A stretch of DNA of 50,293 bases from Paracoccus sphaerophysae (GCF_000763805.1 NZ_JRKS01000021.1:1-50293), one strand, 5' to 3'. Positions 19,385 to 30,897 are shown, counted from the first letter of the stretch. A program made the numbers and translations. The notes: generated by a model from the sequence alone, not told the origin.

Positions 19385-20545
19385 ATGGCAAAACGCGATT
19401 ACTACGACGTTCTTGGGATCGCCCGCGGCGCCAGCGCCGACGAGATCAAGCGGGCCTACCGCACCAAGGCCAAGTCGATGCACCCCGACCTCAACCCCGA
19501 CTGCAAGGTCTCCGAGGGCGAGTTCAAGGAGGTGAACGAGGCCTATGACTGCCTTAAGGACCCCCAGCGCAAGGCCGCCTATGACCGCTTCGGCCATGCC
19601 GCCTTCGATGGTGGCGGGTTCGGGGGCTTCGGCGGCGGCCGCGGCGGCCAGGGAGATTTCGGCGCTGCCTTCGCGGATGTGTTCGAGGACCTGTTCGGCG
19701 AATTCGTCGGCGGCCGCCAAGGCGGCGGGGGCCGCGCCCGGGCCGCCCGTGGCCAGGACCTGCGCTATAACCTGCGGGTGACGCTGGAAGAGGCCTTTCA
19801 AGGGCTGGACAAGACCATCACCGTCCCCGGCGCCGTCGCCTGCGCCGAGTGCAACGGCACCGGCGCCGAGGGCGCCAGCGAGCCCGCCACCTGCCCCACC
19901 TGTTCGGGGATGGGCAAGGTGCGCGCCAGCCAGGGCTTCTTCACCGTCGAACGCACCTGTCCGACCTGCTCGGGCAACGGGCAGATCGTCAAGAACCCCT
20001 GCAAGGCCTGCGCCGGCGCTGGCCGCGTGGCCCAGGACCGCACCCTGTCGGTGACCATCCCCGCCGGCGTCGAGACCGGCACCCGCATCCGCCTCGCCGG
20101 CGAGGGCGAGGCCGGAATGCGCGGCGGCCCGGCGGGCGATCTGTATATCTTCGTCGAGGTGCGCGAGCACCCGATCTTTGTCCGCGACGGCAAGACGCTG
20201 GCCTGCCAGGTGCCGGTCGGCATGTCCACCGCCGCCTTGGGCGGCGAGGTCGAGGTGCCGACGATCGAGGGCGGCCGCAGCCGGGTCAAGGTCCCCGCCG
20301 GCAGCCAGACCGGCCGCCAGATGCGCCTGCGCGGCAAGGGCATGCCGCCGCTGCGCCACGGCGCGGGCATGAACGGCGAGCCGGGCGACATGGTGATCGA
20401 ACTGGTCGTCGAGACGCCGGTGAACCTGACCGCGCGGCAGAAGGAACTGCTGCGCGAATTCGACGAGATCGCCGCCGACAACCACCCCCAGACCGCGAGC
20501 TTCTTTTCCAAGATCAAGGGGTTCTGGGACGGCTTGGGGGGCTGA
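19385..20545 (+). CDS. dnaJ: Chaperone protein DnaJ (Hsp40)
   Basis: 386 residues. The J domain (residues 1-70) has RDYYDVLGIARGAS and the HPD motif (MHPDLN); a Gly-rich linker follows (about 75-105), then four CxxCxGxG zinc-finger repeats (CAECNGTG, CPTCSGMG, CPTCSGNG, CKACAGAG), then the two barrel domains. Two ATGs are adjacent (19382 and 19385); the second gives MAKRDYY and is usual. It stimulates DnaK ATPase and delivers substrates. It follows dnaK by about 100 bases containing a terminator, so its expression probably depends on read-through. Confidence 0.98.
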   Translation: MAKRDYYDVLGIARGASADEIKRAYRTKAKSMHPDLNPDCKVSEGEFKEVNEAYDCLKDPQRKAAYDRFGHAAFDGGGFGGFGGGRGGQGDFGAAFADVFEDLFGEFVGGRQGGGGRARAARGQDLRYNLRVTLEEAFQGLDKTITVPGAVACAECNGTGAEGASEPATCPTCSGMGKVRASQGFFTVERTCPTCSGNGQIVKNPCKACAGAGRVAQDRTLSVTIPAGVETGTRIRLAGEGEAGMRGGPAGDLYIFVEVREHPIFVRDGKTLACQVPVGMSTAALGGEVEVPTIEGGRSRVKVPAGSQTGRQMRLRGKGMPPLRHGAGMNGEPGDMVIELVVETPVNLTARQKELLREFDEIAADNHPQTASFFSKIKGFWDGLGG

Positions 20546-20591
20546 ACGCGGCCTTCTGGGGCTTTCGGGGATTTCTTTCGGCCCGAGCGCA

Positions 20592-20607
20592 TTAACCGGC
20601 GTTTAAC
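20592..20607 (+). promoter_or_regulatory. CtrA binding site (TTAA-N7-TTAAC) upstream of radC
   Basis: TTAACCGGCGTTTAAC matches the full CtrA consensus, TTAA, seven bases, TTAAC. It starts 39 bases before the radC ATG, in the position expected for direct control. In Rhodobacterales CtrA controls motility and gene-transfer-agent or DNA-uptake functions rather than the essential cell cycle. Confidence 0.65.
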
Positions 20608-20630
20608 GACCGGTGTGGCAGGGTTCCTGC

Positions 20631-21437
20631 ATGACAGCGAATCGTGCCTTTCAGGAAGCCCCGCCCGCGCTCTTCGGTCTTTTGCCGGCCGATGATGACT
20701 GCGTCCCGGTGGACATGCGCTCGGCCGGCCGGATGGCCGAACGGGCGATGGCGGCGACCCGCCCGCCCTCGTATATCGCCGATCACCGCGCCCGGCTGCG
20801 CGACCGCTTCATGCAGGGTGGTGCTGCGGCGATGCCGGATTACGAGCTGCTGGAACTGATCCTGTTCCGCGCCGTGCCCCGGCAGGACATGAAACCCGTC
20901 GCGCGGCGGCTGATGGACCACTTCGGCGACTTCAACCGGGTGCTGTCCGCGGAACCCGGCCAGCTGGGCCAGGTCGAGGGCGTGGGCCCCGCGATCATCG
21001 CCGAACTGAAGATCGTCGAGGCCTCGGCCCAGCGGCTCGCCCGGTCCCGGGTCATCAACCGCCCCGTGCTGACCAGCTGGGATGCGCTGCTGGATTACTG
21101 CCACACGACGATGGCCCATGCCGCGATCGAACAGTTTCGCGTCCTGTATCTGGACCGCAAGAACGTGCTGATCGCCGACGAACAACAGGCCCGCGGCACC
21201 GTCGATCACGTCCCGGTCTATCCGCGCGAGGTCGTCCGCCGCGCGCTGGAGCTGAACGCCAGCGCAATGATCCTGGTCCACAACCACCCCTCGGGCGATC
21301 CGACGCCCAGCCAGTCCGACATCACCATGACCCGCCAGATCATCGCCGCGGCCGAGACCATGGGCATCACGGTCCACGACCACCTGATCGTCGGCAAGAG
21401 CCGCGAGCTGAGCTTCCGCAGCTCGGGGCTGCTGTAG
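20631..21437 (+). CDS. radC: RadC-family protein (JAB/MPN-type, DNA repair or uptake-associated)
   Basis: 268 residues from the ATG at 20631 (an in-frame start at 20613 would place six residues over the promoter). An N-terminal helix-hairpin-helix-like region (SAEPGQLGQVEGVGPAIIAELK, about 95-125) precedes a JAB domain with metal ligands in HNHPSGD (His217, His219) and Asp230 of SQSD. The family was named for DNA repair, but its biochemical role is uncertain and it often accompanies competence or mobile elements. The CtrA box just upstream is consistent with regulation together with DNA-exchange genes. The intergenic region downstream is repeat-rich. Confidence 0.9.
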   Translation: MTANRAFQEAPPALFGLLPADDDCVPVDMRSAGRMAERAMAATRPPSYIADHRARLRDRFMQGGAAAMPDYELLELILFRAVPRQDMKPVARRLMDHFGDFNRVLSAEPGQLGQVEGVGPAIIAELKIVEASAQRLARSRVINRPVLTSWDALLDYCHTTMAHAAIEQFRVLYLDRKNVLIADEQQARGTVDHVPVYPREVVRRALELNASAMILVHNHPSGDPTPSQSDITMTRQIIAAAETMGITVHDHLIVGKSRELSFRSSGLL

Positions 21438-21490
21438 CGGCGAGGGACGGACGGTGACGGCGGATCGGGTGCGCGCGTAGGGCGAGGGGC

Positions 21491-21655
21491 GCACGGCGGG
21501 GACGGCTGGTTGCCGCTGGCTCGCAGGCAGCTGGCGGGCGGTCCGCCAAGGTAGTCAACACCAGCGCCCACCCCCCGGCCATGCGCGCCTTCGGCGACCG
21601 CAGGCTGACGCACACCGGGCTTTCAGCTTCACCGGGTGGGCAAGGCGACTGAGCG
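21491..21655. repeat. Tandem repeat unit 1 (about 163 bp)
   Basis: First of three degenerate units. Landmarks: GGTCCGCCAAGGTAGTCA at 21540, GGCCATGCGCGCCTTCGGC at 21577, GCTTTCAGCTTCACCGGG near 21619. No Shine-Dalgarno-led coding frame is evident, and open frames on either strand look like by-products of high GC. Distances between equal landmarks in neighbouring units are 162-165 bases. Confidence 0.75.
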
Positions 21656-21817
21656 CACGGCGGGCGGTGGTGCCGCTCACAGCAGGCGGGAGGCTGGCCG
21701 ACGGTCCGCCAAGGTAGTCAGCCGCAGCCCCCACCCCCGGCCATGCGCGCCTTCGGCGACCGCAGGCCGCACACCCGAGCTTTCAGCTTCACCGGGGGAA
21801 AGGCGAGCGGGCGAAGC
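21655..21817. repeat. Tandem repeat unit 2 (about 163 bp)
   Basis: Same landmarks as unit 1: GGTCCGCCAAGGTAGTCA at 21703, GGCCATGCGCGCCTTCGGC at 21739 and GCTTTCAGCTTCACCGGG near 21779. The left end (GCACGGCGGG) matches unit 1. It keeps the sequence blocks of unit 1 better than unit 3 does. Confidence 0.75.
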
Positions 21818-21960
21818 GCGGAAACGGCTGGTGCCACTCACAGATGGCTGGCGGGCGGCAGACTGACCGTCCGCCAACTAGTCAACCGCAGCGCCTACCC
21901 CCGGCCATGCGCGCCTTCGGCTTGCAAGCTGTCGGATACCCGGGCTTTCGCCTAAAAGGG
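21817..21960. repeat. Tandem repeat unit 3, diverged and shorter
   Basis: CGTCCGCCAACTAGTCA at 21868 is a mutated form of the first block, GGCCATGCGCGCCTTCGGC at 21903 is unchanged, and the last block has decayed to GCTTTCGCCTAAAAGGG. The array ends here. Confidence 0.7.
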
Positions 21961-22210
21961 TAACACCCTGGTCTAAACGAACGTACCGATTTCCTGCGCC
22001 GACCCGAGACGCTCATCCCCTCGTCGCTCGGATCCCCGCCTTCTCGAGAAGACCCCGGCTGGTGGTCGCGGAAGGACGATCCTCCGCGGTAGCCACTTGC
22101 GCAGGCCGCATGAGCCCGGCGTGCCTCCCCTAGCGACTTGAGGTCCCCCACTCCGGTCCGACTTCAGCCCGTCGCGTTCCGGCCCAGCCCCGGCCCTCTG
22201 CCACTCCCCG
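21961..22210. other. Non-coding segment between repeats and secA
   Basis: About 250 bases without a convincing gene. A minus-strand open frame overlaps it (21882-22151) but runs into repeat 3, lacks a ribosome-binding site and shows no recognisable protein pattern. I see no terminator with a T-run after secA or radC. Confidence 0.5.
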
Positions 22211-24916
<2,706 letters not shown>

Positions 24917-25032
24917 AACGTCCTGTCTGGTTTGGCGCTGACGGGCGCTTCCGCCCACTTGCCCCGACCGACGGCCTTGCCCTATCACGAGGCCTGAAAA
25001 TCGGCGGCGGGCGCGCATTTTCGGTTGCGCCG

Positions 25033-25061
25033 GATGTAGGCCTCGCCCGCCGCACTGTCAA
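25033..25061 (-). promoter_or_regulatory. Sigma-70 promoter of secA
   Basis: On the minus strand TTGACA (25061-25056), a consensus -35, is followed after 17 bases by TACATC (25038-25033). It is 117 bases before the secA ATG in the divergent region with the parvulin gene. Confidence 0.6.
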
Positions 25062-25116
25062 CGCTCGCGCCCGGACGCAGATGCGCCGCACGCGGCATCC
25101 GAAAGGACGATCGCAG

Positions 25117-26094
25117 ATGCTGAAATCCGCCCCGGCGCTGGTTGCCGCCGCCCTGTTCGCAGCCCTTCCCGCCGCCGCGCAGGACGCGGCCCATCCCGCC
25201 GCCACGCCGGCGCCCGAGGCCGCGCCTGCTGGCGCCGCGCCGGCGGCCGAAGCTGCCGCGCCCGCGGCCGAACCCGCGGCGCCGGCCGCGCCTGCCGTCG
25301 CCCCCGCGCCGGCGGCCAGCGGCACCCCCAGCGCCCAGACCGTCGTCGCCACCGTGAACGGAGAGGCGATCACGCTGGGTCAGATGATCGCGATGAAGCA
25401 GGGGATGCACCAGGGCTCGACCGGCAACCTGCCCGCGCTGTGGGACCTGATGCTGGACCAGATCATCCAGCAGGCCGCCGTGGCCCAGGTCGCGGCGCAG
25501 TCGCTGACCGAACGCGACAAGGCGATGCTGGAACTGGACCGCCGCACCTATCTCGCGAACGCCGCGCTGGAACGGGTGGCCGCGGCCGAGCCGACCGAGG
25601 AGGAGCTGCGCGCCGCCTATGACGTGGCCTTCGGCGCCGCCACCGCGCCCAAGACCGAATACAACGCCGCTCACATCCTCGTCGCGACCGAGGAAGAGGC
25701 CAAGGCCATCGCCGACGAGCTGGCCAAGGGCGCCGATTTCGGCAAGCTGGCCGAAGAGCGGTCGACCGACAACAGCGGCGCCAACAAGGGCGATCTTGGC
25801 TGGTTCACCGCCGACATGATGGTCAAGCCCTTCGCCGACGCGGTGACCGGGCTGGAAAAGGGCAAGGTGTCCGCTCCGGTCCAGTCGCAGTTCGGCTGGC
25901 ACGTCATCAAGCTGAACGATTCCCGCACGCAGGCCGCGCCCGAATTCGACGCGATCCGTGACCAGCTGGCGATGCAGGTGCGCCGCCAGAAGGTCGACGC
26001 GGAAATCCAGAAGCAGGTCGCCGCCGCCAAGATCGAGAAGACCAACGGCCTCGACGCCGCGCTGCTGAACAAGACCGACCTGCTGGACAAGTGA
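25117..26094 (+). CDS. Periplasmic peptidyl-prolyl isomerase, parvulin/PpiC-SurA-like
   Basis: 325 residues from the ATG at 25117, preceded by AAAGGAC. A signal peptide (MLKSAPALVAAALFAALPAAA) would be cleaved before QDAA. Residues about 23-68 are a low-complexity Ala/Pro/Glu linker. The rotamase domain lies at roughly 190-285, with AAHILVATEEEAKAIA, GADFGKLAEERSTDNS, GGDLGWF-like KGDLGWFTADMM and FGWHVIKL. It assists folding of exported proteins, which suits its place opposite secA. It could equally be membrane-anchored if the signal is not cut. The stop is two bases before the argJ ATG. Confidence 0.9.
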   Translation: MLKSAPALVAAALFAALPAAAQDAAHPAATPAPEAAPAGAAPAAEAAAPAAEPAAPAAPAVAPAPAASGTPSAQTVVATVNGEAITLGQMIAMKQGMHQGSTGNLPALWDLMLDQIIQQAAVAQVAAQSLTERDKAMLELDRRTYLANAALERVAAAEPTEEELRAAYDVAFGAATAPKTEYNAAHILVATEEEAKAIADELAKGADFGKLAEERSTDNSGANKGDLGWFTADMMVKPFADAVTGLEKGKVSAPVQSQFGWHVIKLNDSRTQAAPEFDAIRDQLAMQVRRQKVDAEIQKQVAAAKIEKTNGLDAALLNKTDLLDK

Positions 26095-26096
26095 TC

Positions 26097-27494
26097 ATGG
26101 CCAAGAACGACAAGAAGAAGAAGGCGAAATCCGACAAGGCGCGCGAGGCCGGGAAGGCTGCCGGCAAGGCCGAGGCCAAGGCCAAGGCGTCCGCGAAGGG
26201 CAAGGCCAAGGCCGGCAAGGCCAAGGCCGCCAAGGCCGCCCCCGCGGCCAAGCAGGTGCTGGTTTCGCCTTTAGCCCCCGCCGCCTTTCCCGACATGCCG
26301 GTGATCGCGGGCGTCGAGTTCGCCTCGGGCGCGGCGGGGATCAAGTATCAGGGCCGCACCGACGTGATGCTGGTGCGGCTGGCGCCCGGGACGGCGATCG
26401 CGGGCGCGTTCACCCGCTCGTCCACCCGTGCCGCTTGCGTGCTGGACTGTCAGGACAAGCTGAAGGGCGCGCAGGACACCAAGGCCGGTGCGGCGATCGT
26501 CGTGAACTCGGGCAACGCCAACGCCTTCACCGGGGCCGAGGGCCAGCGCGGCGTCGATGCCGTCACCGGCGCGGTGGCGCAGGCGCTGGGGGTGCCGGCG
26601 CGGCGGGTGTTCTCGTCCTCGACCGGCGTGATCGGAGAGCCGCTGCCGGCGCAGAAGATCGTCTCGATCATCGGCGATCTGCAATCGTCGCTGGACGCGG
26701 GCGGCATCGCCGGCGCGGCGCGGGCGATCATGACGACCGACACCTTCCCCAAGGGCGCCGCGGCCGAGATCGCGGGCGAGGGCGGGCCGATCCGGATCGC
26801 CGGCATCGCCAAGGGCTCGGGCATGATCGCCCCCGACATGGCGACGATGCTGGTCTATCTGTTCACCGACGCCACCATCGCGCCGAAGCTGCTGCAGCGC
26901 ATCCTGTCGGGGCTGCTGGACGAGACCTTCAACGCGATCACCGTGGACAGCGACACCTCGACCTCGGACGCGCTGATCCTGGCGGCGACGGGCAAGTCCC
27001 CGGCCGCCCCGATCGCCGACCTGCGGTCGCGCGTGGCCCGCGATTTCGCTGCGGCGCTGCGCGGGGTTATGCTGGATCTGGCGCAGCAGGTGGTCCGCGA
27101 CGGCGAGGGCGCGACGAAGTTCGTCGAAGTCCGCGTGACCGGCGCGGCCTCGACCGCCGACGCGCACAGGGTGGCGATGGCGATCGCCAACTCGCCGCTG
27201 GTCAAGACCGCCATCGCCGGCGAGGACGCCAACTGGGGCCGGGTCGTGGCCGCTGTCGGCAAGTCGGGCGCGCAGGCCGACCGCGACCGGCTGTCGATCC
27301 GATTCGGCGACATGGTGCTGGCCGAGAATGGCTGGCGCGCGCCGAGCTATGACGAGGCCGCCACCAGCGCCTACATGAAGGGCGACAGCCTGGTGATCGG
27401 CGTCGATCTGGGGCTGGGCAAGGGTGCGCGCACGGTTTGGACCTGCGACCTGACCCACCGCTATATCGACATCAACGCCGATTATCGGTCGTGA
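26097..27494 (+). CDS. argJ: Bifunctional glutamate N-acetyltransferase/amino-acid acetyltransferase ArgJ with Lys/Ala-rich tail
   Basis: 465 residues from the ATG at 26097 (a GTG at 26091 is also in frame). ArgJ acetylates glutamate and recycles acetyl from acetylornithine in arginine synthesis. It self-cleaves before a Thr in an ATML motif, present here as IAPDMATMLVYLF; IVVNSGNANAFTG and GEDANWGRV are other family blocks. Ordinary ArgJ begins about where LVSPLAPAAFPDMPVI occurs; here about 50 residues precede it, made almost wholly of Lys, Ala, Gly, Glu and Asp (KNDKKKKAKSDKAREAGK and so on), like a histone H1 C-terminal tail. The reading frame is continuous, so the extension appears translated. 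Confidence 0.93.
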   Translation: MAKNDKKKKAKSDKAREAGKAAGKAEAKAKASAKGKAKAGKAKAAKAAPAAKQVLVSPLAPAAFPDMPVIAGVEFASGAAGIKYQGRTDVMLVRLAPGTAIAGAFTRSSTRAACVLDCQDKLKGAQDTKAGAAIVVNSGNANAFTGAEGQRGVDAVTGAVAQALGVPARRVFSSSTGVIGEPLPAQKIVSIIGDLQSSLDAGGIAGAARAIMTTDTFPKGAAAEIAGEGGPIRIAGIAKGSGMIAPDMATMLVYLFTDATIAPKLLQRILSGLLDETFNAITVDSDTSTSDALILAATGKSPAAPIADLRSRVARDFAAALRGVMLDLAQQVVRDGEGATKFVEVRVTGAASTADAHRVAMAIANSPLVKTAIAGEDANWGRVVAAVGKSGAQADRDRLSIRFGDMVLAENGWRAPSYDEAATSAYMKGDSLVIGVDLGLGKGARTVWTCDLTHRYIDINADYRS

Positions 27495-27502
27495 CCGCAG
27501 CA

Positions 27503-27551
27503 CCGGGGGCTTCGCGCCCCCGGACCCCCCGGGATATTTGGGCAAAGAAGA
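27503..27551 (+). repeat. Hairpin plus GATATTTGGGCAAAGAAG element, copy 1
   Basis: After argJ, CCGGGGGC/GCCCCCGG forms a strong stem, followed by a CCGGGATATTTGGGCAAAGAAGA-type block that runs into the mutT start. The same block occurs once more at 42456-42499 in the opposite orientation. It probably terminates argJ while supplying the mutT ribosome-binding region (AAAGAAG). I recall similar elements in other Rhodobacterales. Confidence 0.65.
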
Positions 27552-27950
27552 ATGAAGCTGTTGCTGGTCGCCGCCGTCGCGCTGATCGACCCCGAGGGGC
27601 GCGTGCTGCTGGCGCAGCGCCCGGAGGGCAAGTCGCTGGCCGGGCTGTGGGAGTTTCCGGGCGGCAAGGTCGATCCCGGCGAGACGCCCGAGGCGGCGCT
27701 GATCCGCGAGCTGGACGAAGAGCTGGGGATCAAGACGTGGAATTCCTGTCTCGCCCCCCTGACCTTCGCGAGCCACTCCTATGACGATTTCCACCTGCTG
27801 ATGCCGGTATTTGCCTGCCGCCGCTGGCAGGGTGTGCCGCAGCCGCGCGAGGGGCAGCAGCTGGCCTGGGTGCGGGCCGCCGAGCTGACGCGCTATCCGA
27901 TGCCGCCGGCCGATCTGCCGCTGATCCCGATCCTTCGGGACTGGCTGTGA
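27552..27950 (+). CDS. mutT: NUDIX hydrolase, 8-oxo-dGTP diphosphatase MutT-like
   Basis: 132 residues, typical for MutT. The Nudix box is complete: Gly38, Glu44, Arg52-Glu53-Leu54, Glu56-Glu57, Gly59-Ile60 within GGKVDPGETPEAALIRELDE. VLLAQRPEGKSLAGLWEFPG before it is typical of the 8-oxo-dGTP group. It would sanitise oxidised nucleotides. The start overlaps the end of the repeated hairpin element. Some Nudix proteins of this kind act on other nucleotides, so substrate is a family-level inference. Confidence 0.88.
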   Translation: MKLLLVAAVALIDPEGRVLLAQRPEGKSLAGLWEFPGGKVDPGETPEAALIRELDEELGIKTWNSCLAPLTFASHSYDDFHLLMPVFACRRWQGVPQPREGQQLAWVRAAELTRYPMPPADLPLIPILRDWL

Positions 27951-28011
27951 CGTGACGAATTTGCAACAGACACGTCAACTTGCAGTTGTTTCGTCGCAGG
28001 CGCAGATTTTG

Positions 28012-28027
28012 CTAACGTTCTGTTAAC
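28012..28027 (+). promoter_or_regulatory. CtrA-like site upstream of the small gene (one mismatch)
   Basis: CTAACGTTCTGTTAAC fits TTAA-N7-TTAAC except for C instead of T at the first base. It lies in an AT-rich region 66 bases before the 42-residue gene. This is suggestive and weaker than the perfect site before radC. Confidence 0.35.
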
Positions 28028-28092
28028 AATTTGTGTCTTAATGAAGCATGGCGATGAAAACAGGCGCGCCGCGCTCGGGGAGGAGCTTCAGA

Positions 28093-28221
28093 ATGATCAG
28101 GACCATTACGGTTGGCAGCTATATTTCCGTCCAGGGCATGTTCGAACGTGACCTCGGGAACGGGCAGATCGCGGTGAAGGTCGGTGAGCAGACCTATGTC
28201 GGCAAGGCCGTGACGCGGTAA
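28093..28221 (+). CDS. Small conserved-looking protein of 42 residues
   Basis: MIRTITVGSYISVQGMFERD starts it and TYVGKAVTR ends it. I do not recognise a named family, though Rhodobacterales genomes carry short proteins with a similar beginning. It is probably a real gene: GGGGAGGAG precedes the ATG at the right distance, an AT-rich promoter region lies upstream, and a strong terminator follows 42 bases after the stop, making it a single-gene unit. It has no signal peptide or membrane segment. The alternating hydrophobic pattern suggests a small beta-strand domain. Function unknown. Confidence 0.6.
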   Translation: MIRTITVGSYISVQGMFERDLGNGQIAVKVGEQTYVGKAVTR

Positions 28222-28263
28222 CCAGCGCAAAGGCGGGCGCAGGTCCGATGCTTGCAACCTGAC

Positions 28264-28294
28264 GGGGCGTGCGGGATTTCCGCCGCCCCTTTTT
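28264..28294 (+). terminator. Terminator of the small gene
   Basis: GGGGCG-t-GCGG pairs with CCGC-CGCCCC around a GATTT loop and is followed by TTTTT (28290-28294). It ends the monocistronic transcript of the 42-residue gene and is convergent with the infB terminator. Confidence 0.75.
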
Positions 28295-28321
28295 CGTGGC
28301 CTCTCCCTTGCGGCGGACATG

Positions 28322-28351
28322 AAAAAGGCGCGGTCCCGAACGGGCCGCGCC
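28322..28351 (-). terminator. Terminator of the rimP-nusA-ylxR-infB operon
   Basis: On the minus strand GGCGCGG and CCGCGCC (28351-28327) form a long stem with extra pairs around a GTTCGG-type loop, followed by five T (28326-28322). It lies just after the infB stop. Confidence 0.8.
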
Positions 28352-28374
28352 TGTTCCTTTGCGGTGAGACGCCC

Positions 28375-30897
28375 TTACAGTTTGCGCTCGACCTCTTCGC
28401 GCTCGAAGATCTCGATCACGTCGCCCTTGCGGATGTCGTCGTAGTTCTCGAACGCCATGCCGCATTCCTGGCCGGACTGGACTTCCTTGACCTCGTCCTT
28501 GAAGCGCTTGAGCGTCTTCAGCGTGCCCTCGTGGATCACCACGTTGTCGCGCAGCAGGCGCACGCCCGCCGACCGGCGCGCCACGCCCTCGGTGACGAGG
28601 CAGCCCGCGACGTTGCCGACGCCGGTGACGCGGAACACCTCGCGGATCTCCGCGTAGCCGATGAAGTTCTCGCGCACCTCGGCCGACAGCAGACCCGACG
28701 CGGCGGCCTTAATGTCGTCCACGAGGTCGTAGATGATCGAGTAGTAGCGGATCTCGACGCCCTTCTGGCTGGCCGAGTTCCGGGCCGGCGCATTGGCACG
28801 GACGTTGAAACCGATCACCGGGGCGCCCGACGCTTCGGCCAGGCCGATGTCGGATTCGGTGATGGCGCCGACACCAGAGTGCAGCACGCGCACGCGGACC
28901 TCGTCGTTGCCGACCTTCTCGAGCGCCTGCACGATCGCCTCGGCCGAGCCCTGCACGTCGGCCTTGACCACCACCGGCAGCTCCGCCACCGACTCGTCGG
29001 CCTTGGCCTTGGCCATCAGCTCCTGCAGCGTGGTCGCGGCACCGGCGGCGGCGCGCTTGTCCTTGGCGGCCTGGATCCGGTAGTCGGCGATCTCGCGCGC
29101 CTGCGCCTCGGTCTCGACCACGTTCAGGACGTCGCCCGCCTCGGGCGTGCCGTTCAGGCCCAGAACCTCGACCGGGACCGACGGGCCGGCCTCGGCCACC
29201 CGCTCGCCCTTGTCGTCGATCAACGCGCGGACCTTGCCCCACTGCTCGCCGACGACGAAGATGTCGCCCTGCTTCAGCGTTCCGTGCTGGACCAGCACCG
29301 TGGCCACCGGGCCCCGGCCGACGTCCAGCTTGGCCTCGATCACGGCGCCCTGCGCCGCGCGGTCGGGGTTGGCCTTGAGTTCAAGGATTTCCGCCTGCAG
29401 CGCGATCGCTTCCAGCAGGTTGTCGAGCCCCTGCCCGGTATGGGCCGAGACCTCGACGTCCTGCACCTCGCCGGACATCGCCTCGACCACCACCTCGTGC
29501 TGCAGCAGGTCGGTGCGGACCTTCTGCGGATCGGCGGCCGGCTTGTCGATCTTGTTGATGGCGACGATCATCGGCACGCCCGCGGCCTTGGCGTGGTTGA
29601 TCGCCTCGACCGTCTGCGGCATCACCGCGTCGTCGGCGGCCACCACCAGCACCACGATGTCCGTGACGTTGGCGCCGCGCGCCCGCATCGAGGTGAACGC
29701 CGCGTGGCCGGGGGTGTCGAGGAAGGTCAGCACCGCCCCGCTATCGGTCGTCACCTGGTAGGCGCCGATATGCTGGGTGATCCCGCCGGCCTCGCCCGAG
29801 ACGACGTTGGCGTGGCGGATCTTGTCCAGCAGCGAGGTCTTGCCGTGGTCGACGTGGCCCATGATCGTGATGATCGGCGGGCGCGCGGCCAGGTCCTCGG
29901 CCTTGTCCTCGACGGTGTCGATGGCCTGTTCGACGTCGGCATCGGTGACGCGGACCGCGCGGTGGCCGAATTCCTCGATCACCAGTTCCGCGGTGTCGGC
30001 GTCCAGCGACTGGTTCGCCGTCACCATCATGCCCATCTTCATCAGCGACTTGACGACGTCGGCCGAGCGTTCGGCCATCCGGTTCGCCAGTTCGCTGACG
30101 GTGATCGTTTCCGGCAGCTGGACGTCGCGGACCTGCTTTTCGGGCCGGTGCGACTGGCCCATCGCCTTGGCGCGGGCCTTTTCCTGCTTGCGCTTCATCG
30201 CAGCGAGGCTGCGGACGCGGCCGCCCTCGCCCGACAGGGCCTGGCTCAGCGACAGCTTGCCCTCGCGGCGCGAATCGCCGCCCTTGCCCTTGCCCTTGTC
30301 GCGGTCGGCCTCGGCACGCTCGCGTTCGGTCGGGCGGCGCATCGGCGCACCCTTGTCGGCGCGGGCGGCGGCGGCCTCGGCCGCGGCGCGGTCGGGGGCG
30401 GTCGAGTTCGCGGGCTTGGCCGTCACCTCGGCTTTCTTCTGGGCGCGCAGTTCCGCCTCGCGGGCGCGGCGCTCGTCTTCCTCGGCCTTGGCCTTCAGCG
30501 CCTCTTCGCGCTCGCGCTCTTCGCGCTCCTTGGCCTCGATCTCGGCGCGGCGGCGTTCGCGGTCTTCCTCGCGGGCCTTTTCCTCGGCGGCACGGCGCTG
30601 GGTATCCTCCGCCTCGCGCGCCTTGGCGGCGGCCAAGGCCTTGAGCCGGCGTTCCATTTCCGCTTCGGAGATCCCGGCCGGACGCTTGGAGGGGTCCGAC
30701 GCGACCGCGGCGGGAGAGTTGGGACGCGGCGGCACGCCACCGGCCGCGACGCCCGGCTTGGGCACCACGACGCGCTTGCGCTTGGTCTCGACCACCACGT
30801 TATGCGTGCGCCCGTGGCTGAAGCTCTGCTTCACCTGCCCCGGCCGGCCCGCGCCGCCGCCCAGACCCAGGGGTTTCTTTCCGTCTTTATCGCTCAT
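28375..30897 (-). CDS. infB: Translation initiation factor IF-2
   Basis: 840 residues from the ATG at 30897 ([10 protein letters not shown]; an upstream ATG at 30909 is less likely). The long N-terminal domain has a highly charged coiled-coil stretch at about 80-150, then an IF2N-like [15 protein letters not shown]. The GTPase domain starts near 340: GHVDHGKT at 347-354, DTPGHAAF and NKIDKP. It places initiator tRNA on the ribosome. It is the last gene of the operon, and its start lies inside the ylxR end (11-base overlap), indicating coupled translation. Confidence 0.97.
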   Translation of the reverse strand: MSDKDGKKPLGLGGGAGRPGQVKQSFSHGRTHNVVVETKRKRVVVPKPGVAAGGVPPRPNSPAAVASDPSKRPAGISEAEMERRLKALAAAKAREAEDTQRRAAEEKAREEDRERRRAEIEAKEREEREREEALKAKAEEDERRAREAELRAQKKAEVTAKPANSTAPDRAAAEAAAARADKGAPMRRPTERERAEADRDKGKGKGGDSRREGKLSLSQALSGEGGRVRSLAAMKRKQEKARAKAMGQSHRPEKQVRDVQLPETITVSELANRMAERSADVVKSLMKMGMMVTANQSLDADTAELVIEEFGHRAVRVTDADVEQAIDTVEDKAEDLAARPPIITIMGHVDHGKTSLLDKIRHANVVSGEAGGITQHIGAYQVTTDSGAVLTFLDTPGHAAFTSMRARGANVTDIVVLVVAADDAVMPQTVEAINHAKAAGVPMIVAINKIDKPAADPQKVRTDLLQHEVVVEAMSGEVQDVEVSAHTGQGLDNLLEAIALQAEILELKANPDRAAQGAVIEAKLDVGRGPVATVLVQHGTLKQGDIFVVGEQWGKVRALIDDKGERVAEAGPSVPVEVLGLNGTPEAGDVLNVVETEAQAREIADYRIQAAKDKRAAAGAATTLQELMAKAKADESVAELPVVVKADVQGSAEAIVQALEKVGNDEVRVRVLHSGVGAITESDIGLAEASGAPVIGFNVRANAPARNSASQKGVEIRYYSIIYDLVDDIKAAASGLLSAEVRENFIGYAEIREVFRVTGVGNVAGCLVTEGVARRSAGVRLLRDNVVIHEGTLKTLKRFKDEVKEVQSGQECGMAFENYDDIRKGDVIEIFEREEVERKL

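Noticed and set aside
21491..21960. CRISPR array
   Set aside because: Units are 163 bases, only three, with no short repeat and unique spacer alternation and no cas genes.
21367..22151. Minus-strand small proteins in the repeat region
   Set aside because: They share peptides only because the DNA repeats; no start signal or conserved pattern supports coding.
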